A stretch of DNA of 56,915 nucleotides, taken from Candidatus Viridilinea mediisalina (GTDB taxonomy: Bacteria > Chloroflexota > Chloroflexia > Chloroflexales > Chloroflexaceae). The stretch is from NCBI RefSeq assembly GCF_002532535.1, contig NZ_NQWI01000026.1:1-56915 (forward strand). The letters run 5' to 3'. Below the pieces are notes generated by a model. It did not search any database. It was not told the origin of the DNA and saw nothing but the letters and a program-made list of their open reading frames with translations. Position 1 is the first letter of the stretch; each line of letters starts with the position of its first letter. Below are positions 8,439 through 16,477 of the stretch, in pieces. The translations under genes were made by a program, and so were the position numbers.

Positions 8439-9635
8439 CTACGCCTCAGCGACCACGGCCTCTTCAGCCACGGCAACCGGCTCACCGCCTTCTGCCTCTT
8501 CGTCTTCGATCTGACCATTCTCAGCCATACGGCGCAGCGAGAGGCCCATGCGCTGACGCTGGCGGTCGAGGCTAATCACCTTGGCAGTGACCGACTGACC
8601 GGGCTGGAGCACATCGCGGGGCTGGGTCTGGGGATCAACATCCAGCTCACTGGCGTGAATCAGGCCCTCAACCGCCTCTTCGACCTGCACAAAAGCCCCA
8701 AAGGGAGTCACATTGGTAACCGGGCCACTCACCAACTGGCCCAAAGTATAGCGCTGATCAATGCTATCCCAAGGATTCGCCTGGAGTTGGCGCACCGAGA
8801 GACCAATACGCTCACGGTCGCGGTCAATCTCAACCACCACCACCTTCAACTCTTGGCCGGGTTGCAACACTTCGCGGGGATGGTTGACGCGCTGCCAACT
8901 CAACTCCGAGATATGGGCGAGGCCATCGGCGCCACCGAGGTCAATGAAAGCCCCGAAGTTGGTAAGCTGGTTGACCCGACCAGAGAGGACATCACCGGGC
9001 TGCAGTTCAGTCAGCAGGCGCTGCTTCTGAGCCTTACGCCACTCTTGGGTTGCACTGCGCTCGCTGAGGACAAGGCGATTGCGCTCACGGTCAACCTCAA
9101 TCACCTTAAGCGGAATCTCCTGGTTGACCATCTTCTGCAGCGCCTGCTGGCGCTCCTCTGCAGCGGTACGACCATGGAGTTGCGCCACCTGCGAAGCGGG
9201 AACAAAGCCACGAATGCGATTAAACTGGACGAGCAGGCCACCCTTATTAAAGCCAATCACCTTACAGCGGGTAATGCCCCCATCCTTAAACAACTGCTCG
9301 GCATACTCCCAGTCTTTCGCCACCTGCACCATCGTGAGCGAGAGGATCAGATCGCCATCGCGATTCTCTGGCTCCTGGACATAGACCTGAATTGTCTCAC
9401 CGACCGTCAACGTGCTCAGGAATTCATCGCCCATCTGCCGCAGATCCTGTGCTGGGATGACCCCTTCACGCTTGGTTCCGATCGAGACGAGCACCCCGTT
9501 ATCTTCGATCTGCATAACCATACCCTCGCGCAATTCACCGCGCTGGGGGCGGGCGTAGTCATACTCGTCGAGTAACGCGATCCAATCGAGGTCTTCCTGC
9601 ACCTCCAGGGTCATCTGATCCGATTGCACCGACAT
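8439..9635 (-). CDS. rpsA: Ribosomal protein S1 (four S1 domains)
   Basis: A 398-residue RNA-binding protein. It has four tandem S1 (OB-fold) domains at about residues 33-105, 120-188, 206-275 and 291-360, each opening with G.vv.G.V (for example GELREGMVMQIEDNGVLVSI, GDVLSGRVNQLTNFGAFIDL, GQLVSGPVTNVTPFGAFVQV). Domains three and four carry the canonical GFAVDLGG-like FGAFIDLGGADGLAHISELS pattern. S1 brings mRNA to the 30S subunit. Four domains, not the six of E. coli, is usual for this type of phylum. The acidic C-terminal tail is rich in E and A. An AGGAGG 9 bases upstream fixes the start. It is transcribed alone from a consensus promoter through a leader containing an attenuator-like hairpin. 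Confidence 0.92.
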   Translation of the reverse strand: MSVQSDQMTLEVQEDLDWIALLDEYDYARPQRGELREGMVMQIEDNGVLVSIGTKREGVIPAQDLRQMGDEFLSTLTVGETIQVYVQEPENRDGDLILSLTMVQVAKDWEYAEQLFKDGGITRCKVIGFNKGGLLVQFNRIRGFVPASQVAQLHGRTAAEERQQALQKMVNQEIPLKVIEVDRERNRLVLSERSATQEWRKAQKQRLLTELQPGDVLSGRVNQLTNFGAFIDLGGADGLAHISELSWQRVNHPREVLQPGQELKVVVVEIDRDRERIGLSVRQLQANPWDSIDQRYTLGQLVSGPVTNVTPFGAFVQVEEAVEGLIHASELDVDPQTQPRDVLQPGQSVTAKVISLDRQRQRMGLSLRRMAENGQIEDEEAEGGEPVAVAEEAVVAEA

Positions 9636-9689
9636 GCTTCAAAGCCTCCTAAAAAGATTTTGCATAGCTATAAAACCAAATGCGTGAGC

Positions 9690-9720
9690 AAAAAAAAAGC
9701 CACCTTCCCGCAGGCAGGTG
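9690..9720 (-). promoter_or_regulatory. Attenuator-like hairpin in the S1 leader
   Basis: On the minus strand CACCT..AGGTG pairs across a GC-rich loop and is followed by GGC and a run of nine T. It lies between the promoter and the AGGAGG/ATG of rpsA, so it can end transcription early. Autogenous control is common for S1 and other ribosomal proteins; its use here is inferred. Confidence 0.6.
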
Positions 9721-9796
9721 CGCTTGCTCTATCTCGTTATCGAGCTTGGAGGATCGAACCGCAGCGGGCTTTACAACTATGTTTACAATGGGTGCA

Positions 9797-9825
9797 ATTA
9801 TAATGCAGCTAATAGGGCTTGTCAA
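9797..9825 (-). promoter_or_regulatory. Consensus sigma-70 promoter of rpsA
   Basis: On the minus strand TTGACA (9820-9825) and TATAAT (9797-9802) are separated by exactly 17 bp: a perfect housekeeping promoter. Transcription would start near 9790, leaving a leader of about 155 nt before the ATG. The TTG end of the -35 box overlaps the arm of a 65-bp perfect palindrome. Confidence 0.85.
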
Positions 9826-9887
9826 ACTATATTTACGCTTTCGTGTTGGCGGCTTCGCCGCCAACACGAAAGCGTAAATATAGTTTG
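9823..9887. repeat. 65-bp perfect palindrome with GGCGGC-TTC-GCCGCC core
   Basis: Arms of 31 nt are perfectly complementary around TTC. The core TGGCGGCTTCGCCGCCA is shared with palindromes at 11226, 16389 and 21721, while the outer arms differ completely between copies. It separates rpsA from tyrS, and one arm overlaps the rpsA -35 box. Confidence 0.9.
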
Positions 9888-9917
9888 GGGGCGACTTCGC
9901 CGCCCTACCCCGCTGAG

Positions 9918-11093
9918 CTACACGACGCGCACGAACTTGCGCCTTCCCACCTGCACTACCACCCCGGCACCGGGTTGCAGAACGACCGCATAGTCAGTGA
10001 TGCGCTCACCGGCAATGCGGACGCCCCCGCCATCAATGAGGCGCCGCGCTTCCGCTTTGGAGGGAGCAAGCTGGGTTGCAACCATCAGATCGAGGAGCGG
10101 CGTTGGGCTTTCGAGCCGATATTCAGGGATGTCTGTAGGCAGTTCGCGCTGCACAAACTGGCGCACAAACGCCGCTTCGGCGGCCTCACCATCGGCGGGC
10201 GAATGGAACTGAGCGACCACTTCACACGCTAGGCCCATCTTCAGGTCACGCGGATTAACCGTACCCGTCGCGAGGCTTTGGCGGATTTCATGCACCTCGA
10301 CCATAGGCCGCTCACTCAAGACCTCAAAGTAGAGTGGCAACACCGCGTCGGACATTGACATCATGCGCCCAAACATCTCATTTGGTGCCATACCAATATC
10401 CACCGTATTGAGGAAAGTTTTGCTCATCTTGCGCCCATCGGTACCAGGAATGAGCGGAAGCAACAAGACCTGTTGGGGCGTCATGCCAAGCTGCGCCATC
10501 AGTTCACGCCCGGCCAAAATATTGAACTTCTGGTCGGTGCCTCCAAACTCCACATCGGCCTGCATCGCCACCGAATCGTAGCCTTGCAGCATGGGGTACA
10601 TCAGTTCAAGGATGGTCAAGCCCGCCCCAGCCTCATAGCGTTTCCGAAAGGTCTCGTGGGCCAACATCTGCGCCAGGGTAAAGCGACCAGCAAGATCGAG
10701 CGCCTGTTCAAGGCCAAAGGTGCCAAACCACTCACTCTGCCAACGCACCTCAGTTCGCGAGCGATCAATCACACGAAAGAACTGCTCCATGTAGGTCTCC
10801 GCATTGCTGCGTACCTCAGCGGCAGTCAAGCGGGTGCGCGTCTCATCGCGGCCCGAAGGATCGCCAATCTGGGCCGTCCAATCACCCACAATCAACACAA
10901 CCTGGTGGCCCAACTCCTGAAACATACGTAGCTTACGTAAACCAACAGCGTGGCCAATATGCATATCGGGCTTGGTCGGATCAAAGCCCTGCTTCAGGCG
11001 CAACGGCTTACCCGCCGCCAAGCGCTCGCGCAGTTCACGCTCAATAATCACTTCAGCAACGCCACGGGTTAACAGTTCATCTATCGTGGTCAT
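9918..11093 (-). CDS. tyrS: Tyrosyl-tRNA synthetase
   Basis: A 391-residue class I synthetase that charges tRNA-Tyr with tyrosine. HIGH is at residues 45-48 (DMHIGHAVGL) and KMSKT at 222-226 (GTDGRKMSKTFLN). VEFGGTDQKFNILAGREL is the tyrosine/tRNA-binding block just ahead of KMSKS. The C-terminal ~65 residues (LLDLMVATQLAPSKAEARRL onward) form an S4-type RNA-binding domain that grips the variable arm. Length and the short HIGH-to-KMSKS spacing fit the TyrZ-like branch of bacterial TyrRS. No T-box is evident upstream. It is transcribed separately from rpsA. Confidence 0.95.
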   Translation of the reverse strand: MTTIDELLTRGVAEVIIERELRERLAAGKPLRLKQGFDPTKPDMHIGHAVGLRKLRMFQELGHQVVLIVGDWTAQIGDPSGRDETRTRLTAAEVRSNAETYMEQFFRVIDRSRTEVRWQSEWFGTFGLEQALDLAGRFTLAQMLAHETFRKRYEAGAGLTILELMYPMLQGYDSVAMQADVEFGGTDQKFNILAGRELMAQLGMTPQQVLLLPLIPGTDGRKMSKTFLNTVDIGMAPNEMFGRMMSMSDAVLPLYFEVLSERPMVEVHEIRQSLATGTVNPRDLKMGLACEVVAQFHSPADGEAAEAAFVRQFVQRELPTDIPEYRLESPTPLLDLMVATQLAPSKAEARRLIDGGGVRIAGERITDYAVVLQPGAGVVVQVGRRKFVRVV

Positions 11094-11225
11094 AACGGCA
11101 TCCTTAATTATGGTCGCATGGGCGTAGCTATAGTAGCATGAGCCCTAGATGAGCGTCAACCATAGGGTATATTAACGTCACCTCCGGTGGGGGTTTGGGC
11201 GAGGCTGCGCCTCCCCCGAAGAATT

Positions 11226-11272
11226 TTTTTTCTGTCGTGTTGGCGGCGAAGCCGCCAACACGACAGAAAAAA
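11226..11272. repeat. Perfect palindrome, GGCGGC-GAA-GCCGCC core
   Basis: 22-nt arms around GAA; the outer arm is TTTTTTCTGTCGTG. It is embedded in a longer composite: ACCTCCGGTGGGGG on the left and a TTTGGGGCGTAGCCCCAA hairpin on the right. The same composite, without the central palindrome, recurs at 18426-18475. Confidence 0.88.
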
Positions 11273-11352
11273 GCAGGTTTGGGGCGTAGCCCCAACAACA
11301 TTGATGTAATCCTAGTCAACCCTAGGGCTACGTTAATCGAAGAAGGATCACC

Positions 11353-11901
11353 ATGATCAATCACCAATTGTTACGCCAATGCGCCTATTTTGCCGAGTTG
11401 CCCGATCCAATCCTGCAGACAGCAGCGGCAGCAACGCGCATCCGCCGGGTTTTGGGTGGTGAGTTCTTCTTTCATCAGGGCGATCTGGCCAGCCATTTCT
11501 ATGTGCTGATCGAGGGCAATGCGCGCCTTAGTCAGATTACCCCTGAGGGGCGTCAGATTATTATGGGCCTCTTGCGCCCTGTGCATGAGGTTGGCATCAT
11601 TGCGGCTATTGCTGGCTCACGCTACCCCCTTGATCTCCAGGCGTTGCAGGATAGTGTGGCGTTGACTTGGGATCAGGCGGCGTTGCGTGATTTACTAGAA
11701 GCCCACCCCATCTTGGCGCTACGCGCCCTCAGGATGGTTTCGGCACGCTTTGTGGAGTTGCAAGATCGCTACCGCGAATTGACCACCGAGCGGGTAGAGC
11801 GCCGTTTGGCGCGGGCGGTCTTGCGCCTCGTAGCGCAAGTGGGCCGCCCCGAAGTTGATGGGATTACCATTGGGATGCCCTTGGCACGCCAGGATTTGTA
11901 G
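11353..11901 (+). pseudogene. Crp/Fnr-family regulator, truncated in its DNA-binding domain
   Basis: The frame encodes 182 residues: a complete cyclic-nucleotide-binding-like sensor domain (LGGEFFFHQGDLASHFYVLI at ~35-55, then GRQIIMGLLRP), the dimerisation helix (RVERRLARAVLRLV) and the start of a Crp-type helix-turn-helix, [10 protein letters not shown]. It then stops where AEMTGTTxxTVSR would be expected. The next bases are the tail of hcp in another frame. The recognition helix is missing, so the product can hardly act as a normal DNA-binding regulator. Crp/Fnr regulators next to hcp usually respond to nitric oxide or redox stress (family knowledge). A single deletion joining the two genes explains the structure. 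Confidence 0.85.
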
Positions 11902-12134
11902 GGGCCGAACACATCAACGACCTGCCCATCTCCTACGATATTGCTTGGTACGAACAGAAAGCGGTACTCGTGCTGCTCTCACTCCTGCATCTGGGGGTCA
12001 AGGGCATCCGTTTAGGGCCAACGCTACCCGCCTTCCTCTCGCCCAACATCGCCAACTTCTTGGTCGAAACCTTTGCCATCAAGGGGATTGGGACGGCAGA
12101 GGAGGATGTCGAGGCTATGCTGATGGGCGTGTAG
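11895..12134 (+). pseudogene. hcp: C-terminal remnant of hybrid cluster protein (hydroxylamine reductase)
   Basis: Codons beginning at 11895 read [20 protein letters not shown], then [20 protein letters not shown], then [20 protein letters not shown], and end at TAG 12132. This is the last ~75-80 residues of Hcp: [19 protein letters not shown] and [11 protein letters not shown] are family signatures near the end of the ~550-residue enzyme, which handles NO/hydroxylamine through a hybrid Fe-S-O cluster. The cluster-binding N-terminal domains are absent and there is no start codon. It directly follows the truncated Crp gene in a different frame. Confidence 0.85.
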
Positions 12135-12147
12135 GGCGAGGACTTGC

Positions 12148-12186
12148 TTGGTGCTGTTTAGGGCCAAAGCCGCCAAACAGCACCAA
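12148..12186. repeat. Degenerate palindrome (TTGGTGCTGTTT arms)
   Basis: TTGGTGCTGTTT (12148-12159) pairs with AAACAGCACCAA (12175-12186) around an imperfect core that still contains GCCGCC. It looks like a decayed member of the GGCGGC-core palindrome group, just after the hcp remnant. Confidence 0.6.
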
Positions 12187-12215
12187 ACAAAGAGAGCCTG
12201 AGGCGTAGCCCCAAA

Positions 12216-12827
12216 CTAACAGCAACGCCCCCGGCGCGTGAGCAGCCAGAGCAGGGCGGCGCCCCCGCCCGCCCAGAGGGCACCCTGACGCAGGGGCGAA
12301 GGCAAGAGCGCAGTGAGCGGTGCGGGTGCCCGTTCGTTCTTGATCAGATTGCTCGGTGGTAAGACGCCAAGCATACGGGCGAGATTATCAAGCGTTGGCT
12401 CGATTGCACTATGCTCACGGCGGCCAAACTCATCATGAGCGAGGCGGAAGGGAAAGAAACTAGGTAGCACATAGGGCAACACCACCCCATTCTCCACACG
12501 CGTACCTTCACGATCGGGCAGCATACTAAACATCCAAATTTGAGCCCCCCGTGGCGCAAAGGGCGTCCCAACACGCCATGCAACGCGGAAGGGTGGCTCC
12601 CAGATCACCATGCGGTTCGTGCTGACATAGTGAATACCACGGATCTCCTGCTGGGCCACAAAGATGCTTCCGACCTTCAGTGGCTCATCACCAAGCACCT
12701 CAACTGAGCGCACCTGACCACTACCAGCCAACTGGGGATGGCGTGTCGGATCGCTCACCACGCCCCAGACCGACTCTATCGGAGCGGCAATCACCCCACT
12801 CACCGAAGCACCAAGGTAGCAAAACAT
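12216..12827 (-). CDS. SRPBCC-family protein (START/polyketide-cyclase-like) with C-terminal membrane segment
   Basis: A 203-residue protein. Residues ~5-150 fit the SRPBCC ligand-binding fold: SGVIAAPIESVWGVVSDPTR at the start is the typical first strand and helix, followed by VGSIFVAQQEIRG and a long C-terminal helix (REHSAIEPTLDNLARML). The last ~25 residues (QGALWAGGGAALLWLLTRRG) form one hydrophobic segment ending in basic residues and two cysteines, so the protein is probably membrane-tethered at its C-terminus. It starts 18 bp after the nadK stop and is likely the last gene of the rlmN-hisS-nadK operon. The ligand is unknown. Confidence 0.7.
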   Translation of the reverse strand: MFCYLGASVSGVIAAPIESVWGVVSDPTRHPQLAGSGQVRSVEVLGDEPLKVGSIFVAQQEIRGIHYVSTNRMVIWEPPFRVAWRVGTPFAPRGAQIWMFSMLPDREGTRVENGVVLPYVLPSFFPFRLAHDEFGRREHSAIEPTLDNLARMLGVLPPSNLIKNERAPAPLTALLPSPLRQGALWAGGGAALLWLLTRRGRCC

Positions 12828-12845
12828 GGTTGTTAGATTCCTTAG

Positions 12846-13685
12846 CTAATCCTCATGTTCACGGCGCAACCGATCTACCAATTGGGTATAAAATTGGCTG
12901 CTCGGACGCAGACGCACAAAGGTACAGACACGGGGACTCCGGCGCACCACCACCTCATCGCCATAGTGAAGCGGGAGGTTCTCGCGGCCATCAACGGCCA
13001 GAATGGCATGGTGGCGACTGTCAACGCGAATCGTAACCACCGCATCCTGGTGCAGTACCATCGAAGGCACCCGCGTCAGATGCGGAGCAATGCCCACCAG
13101 CACCAATGCGTGGGAACGGGGGTCAACAATTGGCCCACCCGCCGCAAGCGCATACGCAGTTGAACCTGTAGCAGTCGCAACCAAAACCCCATCGGAGTGG
13201 TAGGTAGTAAGCGGCGACGCATCAATCGTCACATACGCCTTGATCACGCGACTAATATCACTGCGTGAAAGGACAACCTCATTGAGTGCCGTAAAATCGG
13301 CACTAATTTGGCCATCACGGTAGAGCATTGCCCGAATCAGGGTACGCTCGTCGTACCACCCCCCCCCTTGCATCAGACGTTCAAGCGCCTCAAAGACCTC
13401 AGAGGGCTGCACTTCAGCCATAAAGCTCAGGTGGCCCAGTGCTACGGCAAGCAACGGCAGATCAAGCGGAAAGCAAAGGCGGGCAGCCCGCAGAATCGTG
13501 CCATCCCCCCCCATCGCTACCATCAGATCAGCATCATTGACCGCACTCGGATTATCACGCGCCTCCTGCGAAACCCCCCGCCACGTCATAATTCCATGGC
13601 CGCGTAGCCAAGCAGCCACATTCGAGGAACACTCAACTGATCCCTCGGAGTAGGGATTGTAGATGACCGCCACACGTCTAATCAT
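12846..13685 (-). CDS. nadK: NAD kinase
   Basis: A 279-residue enzyme that phosphorylates NAD+ to NADP+. GGDGT at residues 59-63 is the diphosphate-binding signature. LNEVVLSR at about 140 is the conserved NE motif contacting the nicotinamide ribose. YHSDGVLVATATGSTAYALA near 165 is the second family block (GDG/TPTGSTAY-like). The C-terminal beta-sandwich is complete. An in-frame ATG at 13700 overlaps the hisS stop as TAATG; I prefer the ATG at 13685 because GGGAG lies 8 bases before it, though either is possible. It is co-directional with hisS. Confidence 0.92.
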   Translation of the reverse strand: MIRRVAVIYNPYSEGSVECSSNVAAWLRGHGIMTWRGVSQEARDNPSAVNDADLMVAMGGDGTILRAARLCFPLDLPLLAVALGHLSFMAEVQPSEVFEALERLMQGGGWYDERTLIRAMLYRDGQISADFTALNEVVLSRSDISRVIKAYVTIDASPLTTYHSDGVLVATATGSTAYALAAGGPIVDPRSHALVLVGIAPHLTRVPSMVLHQDAVVTIRVDSRHHAILAVDGRENLPLHYGDEVVVRRSPRVCTFVRLRPSSQFYTQLVDRLRREHED

Positions 13686-13699
13686 GGAGCATGCTCCCA

Positions 13700-15004
13700 T
13701 TACGATGATCGCACTTTCGCCGACACGCTACTCCGTTCCACATGTTCCTGCACACCAGTGCGGAGATCTTTCAGGACTACGGTGTCACGGGCCAACTCAT
13801 CGGGGCCGAGGACGAGGGCAAAACGTGCGCCTTTGCGATCGGCCTCTTTGAACTGTTTGCCCAATGCTGTCGTTGGTTCTAAACAGAGCAAGGTGTTGAT
13901 TCCGGCAGCCCGGAGTTCGCGGGCCAGGGCCATACTCGCTTGGGTCTGCTCCGGGCCAAAGATGGTCACAAAGGCAACAGCCGTGCCCGTCGCTTGCGGG
14001 CCAAGCCCCAACTGCTCCATCACATCATGCAAGCGATCAATGCCAAAGGCCAAGCCTACGGTCGGAATAGAACGTTTTGCAAACTGGCCGATCAATTCAT
14101 CGTAGCGTCCGCCACCAAGGAGCGAGCCTTCCGGCCAATGAGGGGTGATCGCCTCAAAGACCAAGCCGGTATAGTAGGCCAAGCCGCGCGCTAGGCGGGG
14201 CGCGACGGTGTAACGTTCAGCGGGGATGCCAAGGCCCACGAGAGCCTCGCTGATCGCCCGTAGGTTGGCCACGGCAGCAACCGCCCGCTCATCATTGGCG
14301 AGGCGGGCAGCGAGTTCCTCAAGCACCGCTGGGGCGTCGCCCTCAATCTGCACCAAAGCCAGAATCTGCTCTGCTGCACGCGGTGCCACCCCGGAGCGCA
14401 GCAGTTCTTCTTGCACCCCAGCGGCACCAAGCTTGTCGAATTTGTCAATGGCCCGATAGACACCACCAGCGGCAGCTTCATCAAGGCCGCTTGTGCGAGC
14501 GATCCCACCAATCAACTGGCGGTGATTGAGCATAGTAACGAAATCAGGGAAGCCAAGGGCGCTCAGCGCTTCACAGAGCAGGGCGACAATTTCGGCATCG
14601 GCTAGAGGCGAAGAGCTGCCAACAATATCGGCATCAAACTGATAGAACTCACGGTAGCGCCCACGGGCCGGGCGTTCGCCGCGATAGCTGGGACCATAGG
14701 CGTAGCGCCGCCAGGGCAGCACCAACTGGCCCGCATACTGCGCCACCACCCGGGCCAGCGGCACCGTCTGGTCGTAACGCAGCGCCAACTGTCGCCCGCC
14801 GTGATCCTCAAAGCGATAGATCAGCTTCTCATCATCACCGAGCTTCCCTTCAAGCACCTCGGCATACTCCACCACAGGCGACTGAAGCGGATCAAAGCCG
14901 TAGCGTTCACACACCTGCTGGAGCGTCGCTACAATATGCTGGCGCAGCAACATCGCCTGGGGCAGATGATCGCGCATACCTTTGATGTTTTGAATGGTTG
15001 CCAT
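13700..15004 (-). CDS. hisS: Histidyl-tRNA synthetase
   Basis: A 434-residue class II synthetase. Motif 1 lies around residues 45-80. Motif 2 is YRGERPARGRYREFYQFDAD near 115. The histidine-specific block LARGLAYYTGLVFEA is near 265, and motif 3 (GGRYDELIGQF, then VGLAFGIDRL) near 290-310. The C-terminal anticodon-binding domain (AFVTIFGPEQTQASMALARE onward) is intact. ATG 15004 begins MATIQNIKGMRDHLP, the normal start; a longer frame runs into an inserted element. I see no Shine-Dalgarno before this ATG. An element with an 8-bp target duplication lies just upstream, between rlmN and hisS; before it arrived the two genes would have been about 17 bp apart. Confidence 0.95.
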   Translation of the reverse strand: MATIQNIKGMRDHLPQAMLLRQHIVATLQQVCERYGFDPLQSPVVEYAEVLEGKLGDDEKLIYRFEDHGGRQLALRYDQTVPLARVVAQYAGQLVLPWRRYAYGPSYRGERPARGRYREFYQFDADIVGSSSPLADAEIVALLCEALSALGFPDFVTMLNHRQLIGGIARTSGLDEAAAGGVYRAIDKFDKLGAAGVQEELLRSGVAPRAAEQILALVQIEGDAPAVLEELAARLANDERAVAAVANLRAISEALVGLGIPAERYTVAPRLARGLAYYTGLVFEAITPHWPEGSLLGGGRYDELIGQFAKRSIPTVGLAFGIDRLHDVMEQLGLGPQATGTAVAFVTIFGPEQTQASMALARELRAAGINTLLCLEPTTALGKQFKEADRKGARFALVLGPDELARDTVVLKDLRTGVQEHVERSSVSAKVRSS

Positions 15005-15017
15005 AAATACTATTTCT

Positions 15018-15110
15018 GCAATAGCGCAAAAGGAGCGCTGTCTGGGTGCGCGGGCCTTTGGCCCGCACACCCAGGATGGCGTATTCACAGCGTTACTTTT
15101 GCGCTATTGC
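15018..15110. mobile_element. 93-bp palindromic element with 8-bp target duplication
   Basis: Terminal inverted repeats are GCAATAGCGCAAAAG and CTTTTGCGCTATTGC. The inner inverted pair is CTGGGTGCGCGGGCC/GGCCCGCACACCCAG. Perfect direct repeats CTATTTCT flank it at 15010-15017 and 15111-15118. No coding capacity. It lies between rlmN and hisS, with only 5 bp between the duplication and the hisS ATG. Confidence 0.88.
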
Positions 15111-15122
15111 CTATTTCTGCTT

Positions 15123-16289
15123 CTAATGACCAGCAAGTTGCCCACATGCCGCCGCAATGGAGGCACCACGCTCAATGCGGATCGTACAGGCGACACCATA
15201 GTCACGCAGGATCTGTTGAAACTCATGCACACGGCTACGCTCCGAGCGGCTGAGGGGAACACCAGGCACCGGATTCCAAGGGATCAGATTGACATGGCAG
15301 AGCAGTGGCGGCCCTTTACTGATGCTTTGGCCACGCAGCAACTTAGCGAGCGCCATAGCCTGATAGGGATGATCATTGCGCCCGTGGAGCAGCACATACT
15401 CAAAGCTCACACGCCGCCCACTGCGCTCAGTATACTCACGGGTCGCAGCGAGCAACTCGGCCAAGGGGTAGCGCCGATTGATCGGCATCATCGTACTCCG
15501 CAACTGATCATCGGGGGCATGGAGCGAAATAGCCAGATTGATCGGCAGAGGCGCTTCAGCCAAGCGCAGAATGCCCGGCACCACACCAACCGTCGAGACG
15601 GTCATGTTACGCGCCCCCAGATTGAATCCATTCGGATCGTGCAAGCGCTCCACCGCAGCCCACCAGCGCTCATAGTTCGCAAAGGGTTCACCCATACCCA
15701 TAAAGACCACATTGGTCACCCGGTTCACTTGGTGGGTCACCCGCTCACTAAAAGCGCCAGACTCACTCCCCCACCATTGGGTATCAGCTTCTCCTGTTGA
15801 CATGATGGGGGTGTGAGGCGTAGCCGCAAGCTTAACCTGCCACGCCCGCAATTCACGGCAAGCCCACAGGACTTGGGCCACGATCTCACCGCAAGAGAGG
15901 TTGCGTAACAGACCCATGCGCCCTGTGGCACAAAAATCGCAGCCCATCGCACAGCCAGCCTGCGTACTCACACAGACCGTCACCCGATCGGCGTAGATCA
16001 TAAGAACGCTTTCGATCAGTGCGCCATTGGACACACGAAAGAGCGCCTTGCGAGTCAAGCCATCATCGGCCTGTTGGCTTTGCACAAGCTCCAGTGGATC
16101 TAATTGGGCCTCATGGTGCAGGCGCACACGCAACGGCAATGGCAGATCGCTCATAGCCGCCGGATCGTTTGTGAGATTCAGGTAGAGTTGGCGGTAGAGC
16201 TGTTTCGCCCGAAAGGGCTGTTGCCCCCAAGCGCGCATAAGCTCTTCCAACTCAGCCAAGCTCAGGTTGTAGAGGACAGGTTGTGGCAT
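15123..16289 (-). CDS. rlmN: 23S rRNA (adenine2503-C2)-methyltransferase RlmN, with an internal insertion
   Basis: A 388-residue radical SAM enzyme that methylates A2503 of 23S rRNA and A37 of some tRNAs. An N-terminal HhH-like domain ([20 protein letters not shown]) is followed by [11 protein letters not shown], the CX3CX2C iron-sulfur motif, near residue 125. [14 protein letters not shown] and [13 protein letters not shown] are further family blocks, and the catalytic C-terminal cysteine is in [18 protein letters not shown]. About 30-35 residues lie between [14 protein letters not shown] and [11 protein letters not shown] where RlmN normally has only a few. That segment is rich in Thr, Pro, Ser and Gly, and its DNA resembles a local GGGGCGTAGCCCC repeat. 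The ATG at 16289 is chosen for MPQPVLYNL; the longer frame is repeat DNA. Confidence 0.93.
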   Translation of the reverse strand: MPQPVLYNLSLAELEELMRAWGQQPFRAKQLYRQLYLNLTNDPAAMSDLPLPLRVRLHHEAQLDPLELVQSQQADDGLTRKALFRVSNGALIESVLMIYADRVTVCVSTQAGCAMGCDFCATGRMGLLRNLSCGEIVAQVLWACRELRAWQVKLAATPHTPIMSTGEADTQWWGSESGAFSERVTHQVNRVTNVVFMGMGEPFANYERWWAAVERLHDPNGFNLGARNMTVSTVGVVPGILRLAEAPLPINLAISLHAPDDQLRSTMMPINRRYPLAELLAATREYTERSGRRVSFEYVLLHGRNDHPYQAMALAKLLRGQSISKGPPLLCHVNLIPWNPVPGVPLSRSERSRVHEFQQILRDYGVACTIRIERGASIAAACGQLAGH

Positions 16290-16388
16290 AACGCCGCCAT
16301 TATACCACTTTGATATAGCCCTAACATCTGTTGTTATGGCGTGTAGGGCTACCGCCCTACAACCCGCTTTGGGGCTGCGCCCCAAACC

Positions 16389-16439
16389 CTCTTTTTCTTG
16401 CCATTTGGCGGCTTCGCCGCCAAATGGCAAGAAAAAGAG
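16389..16439. repeat. Perfect palindrome, GGCGGC-TTC-GCCGCC core
   Basis: 24-nt arms; outer arm CTCTTTTTCTTGCCATT. It is flanked on the left by a TTTGGGGC..GCCCCAAA hairpin. It lies between the Yip1-like gene and rlmN. The stem followed by a T run (on the plus strand) or A run could act as a terminator. Confidence 0.85.
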
Positions 16440-16477
16440 TTTTTTTGGTGAGGCTTCGCTTCCCCCCACGCTCCATG

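Noticed and set aside
8433-9575. Long plus-strand frame of 380 codons
   Set aside because: It is the mirror frame of rpsA, which has four S1 domains and a promoter; the plus frame has no recognisable domain.
11855-12208. Plus-strand 117-codon frame after the Crp gene
   Set aside because: The hcp remnant is in a different frame; this frame gives no similarity and crosses the deletion joint out of phase.
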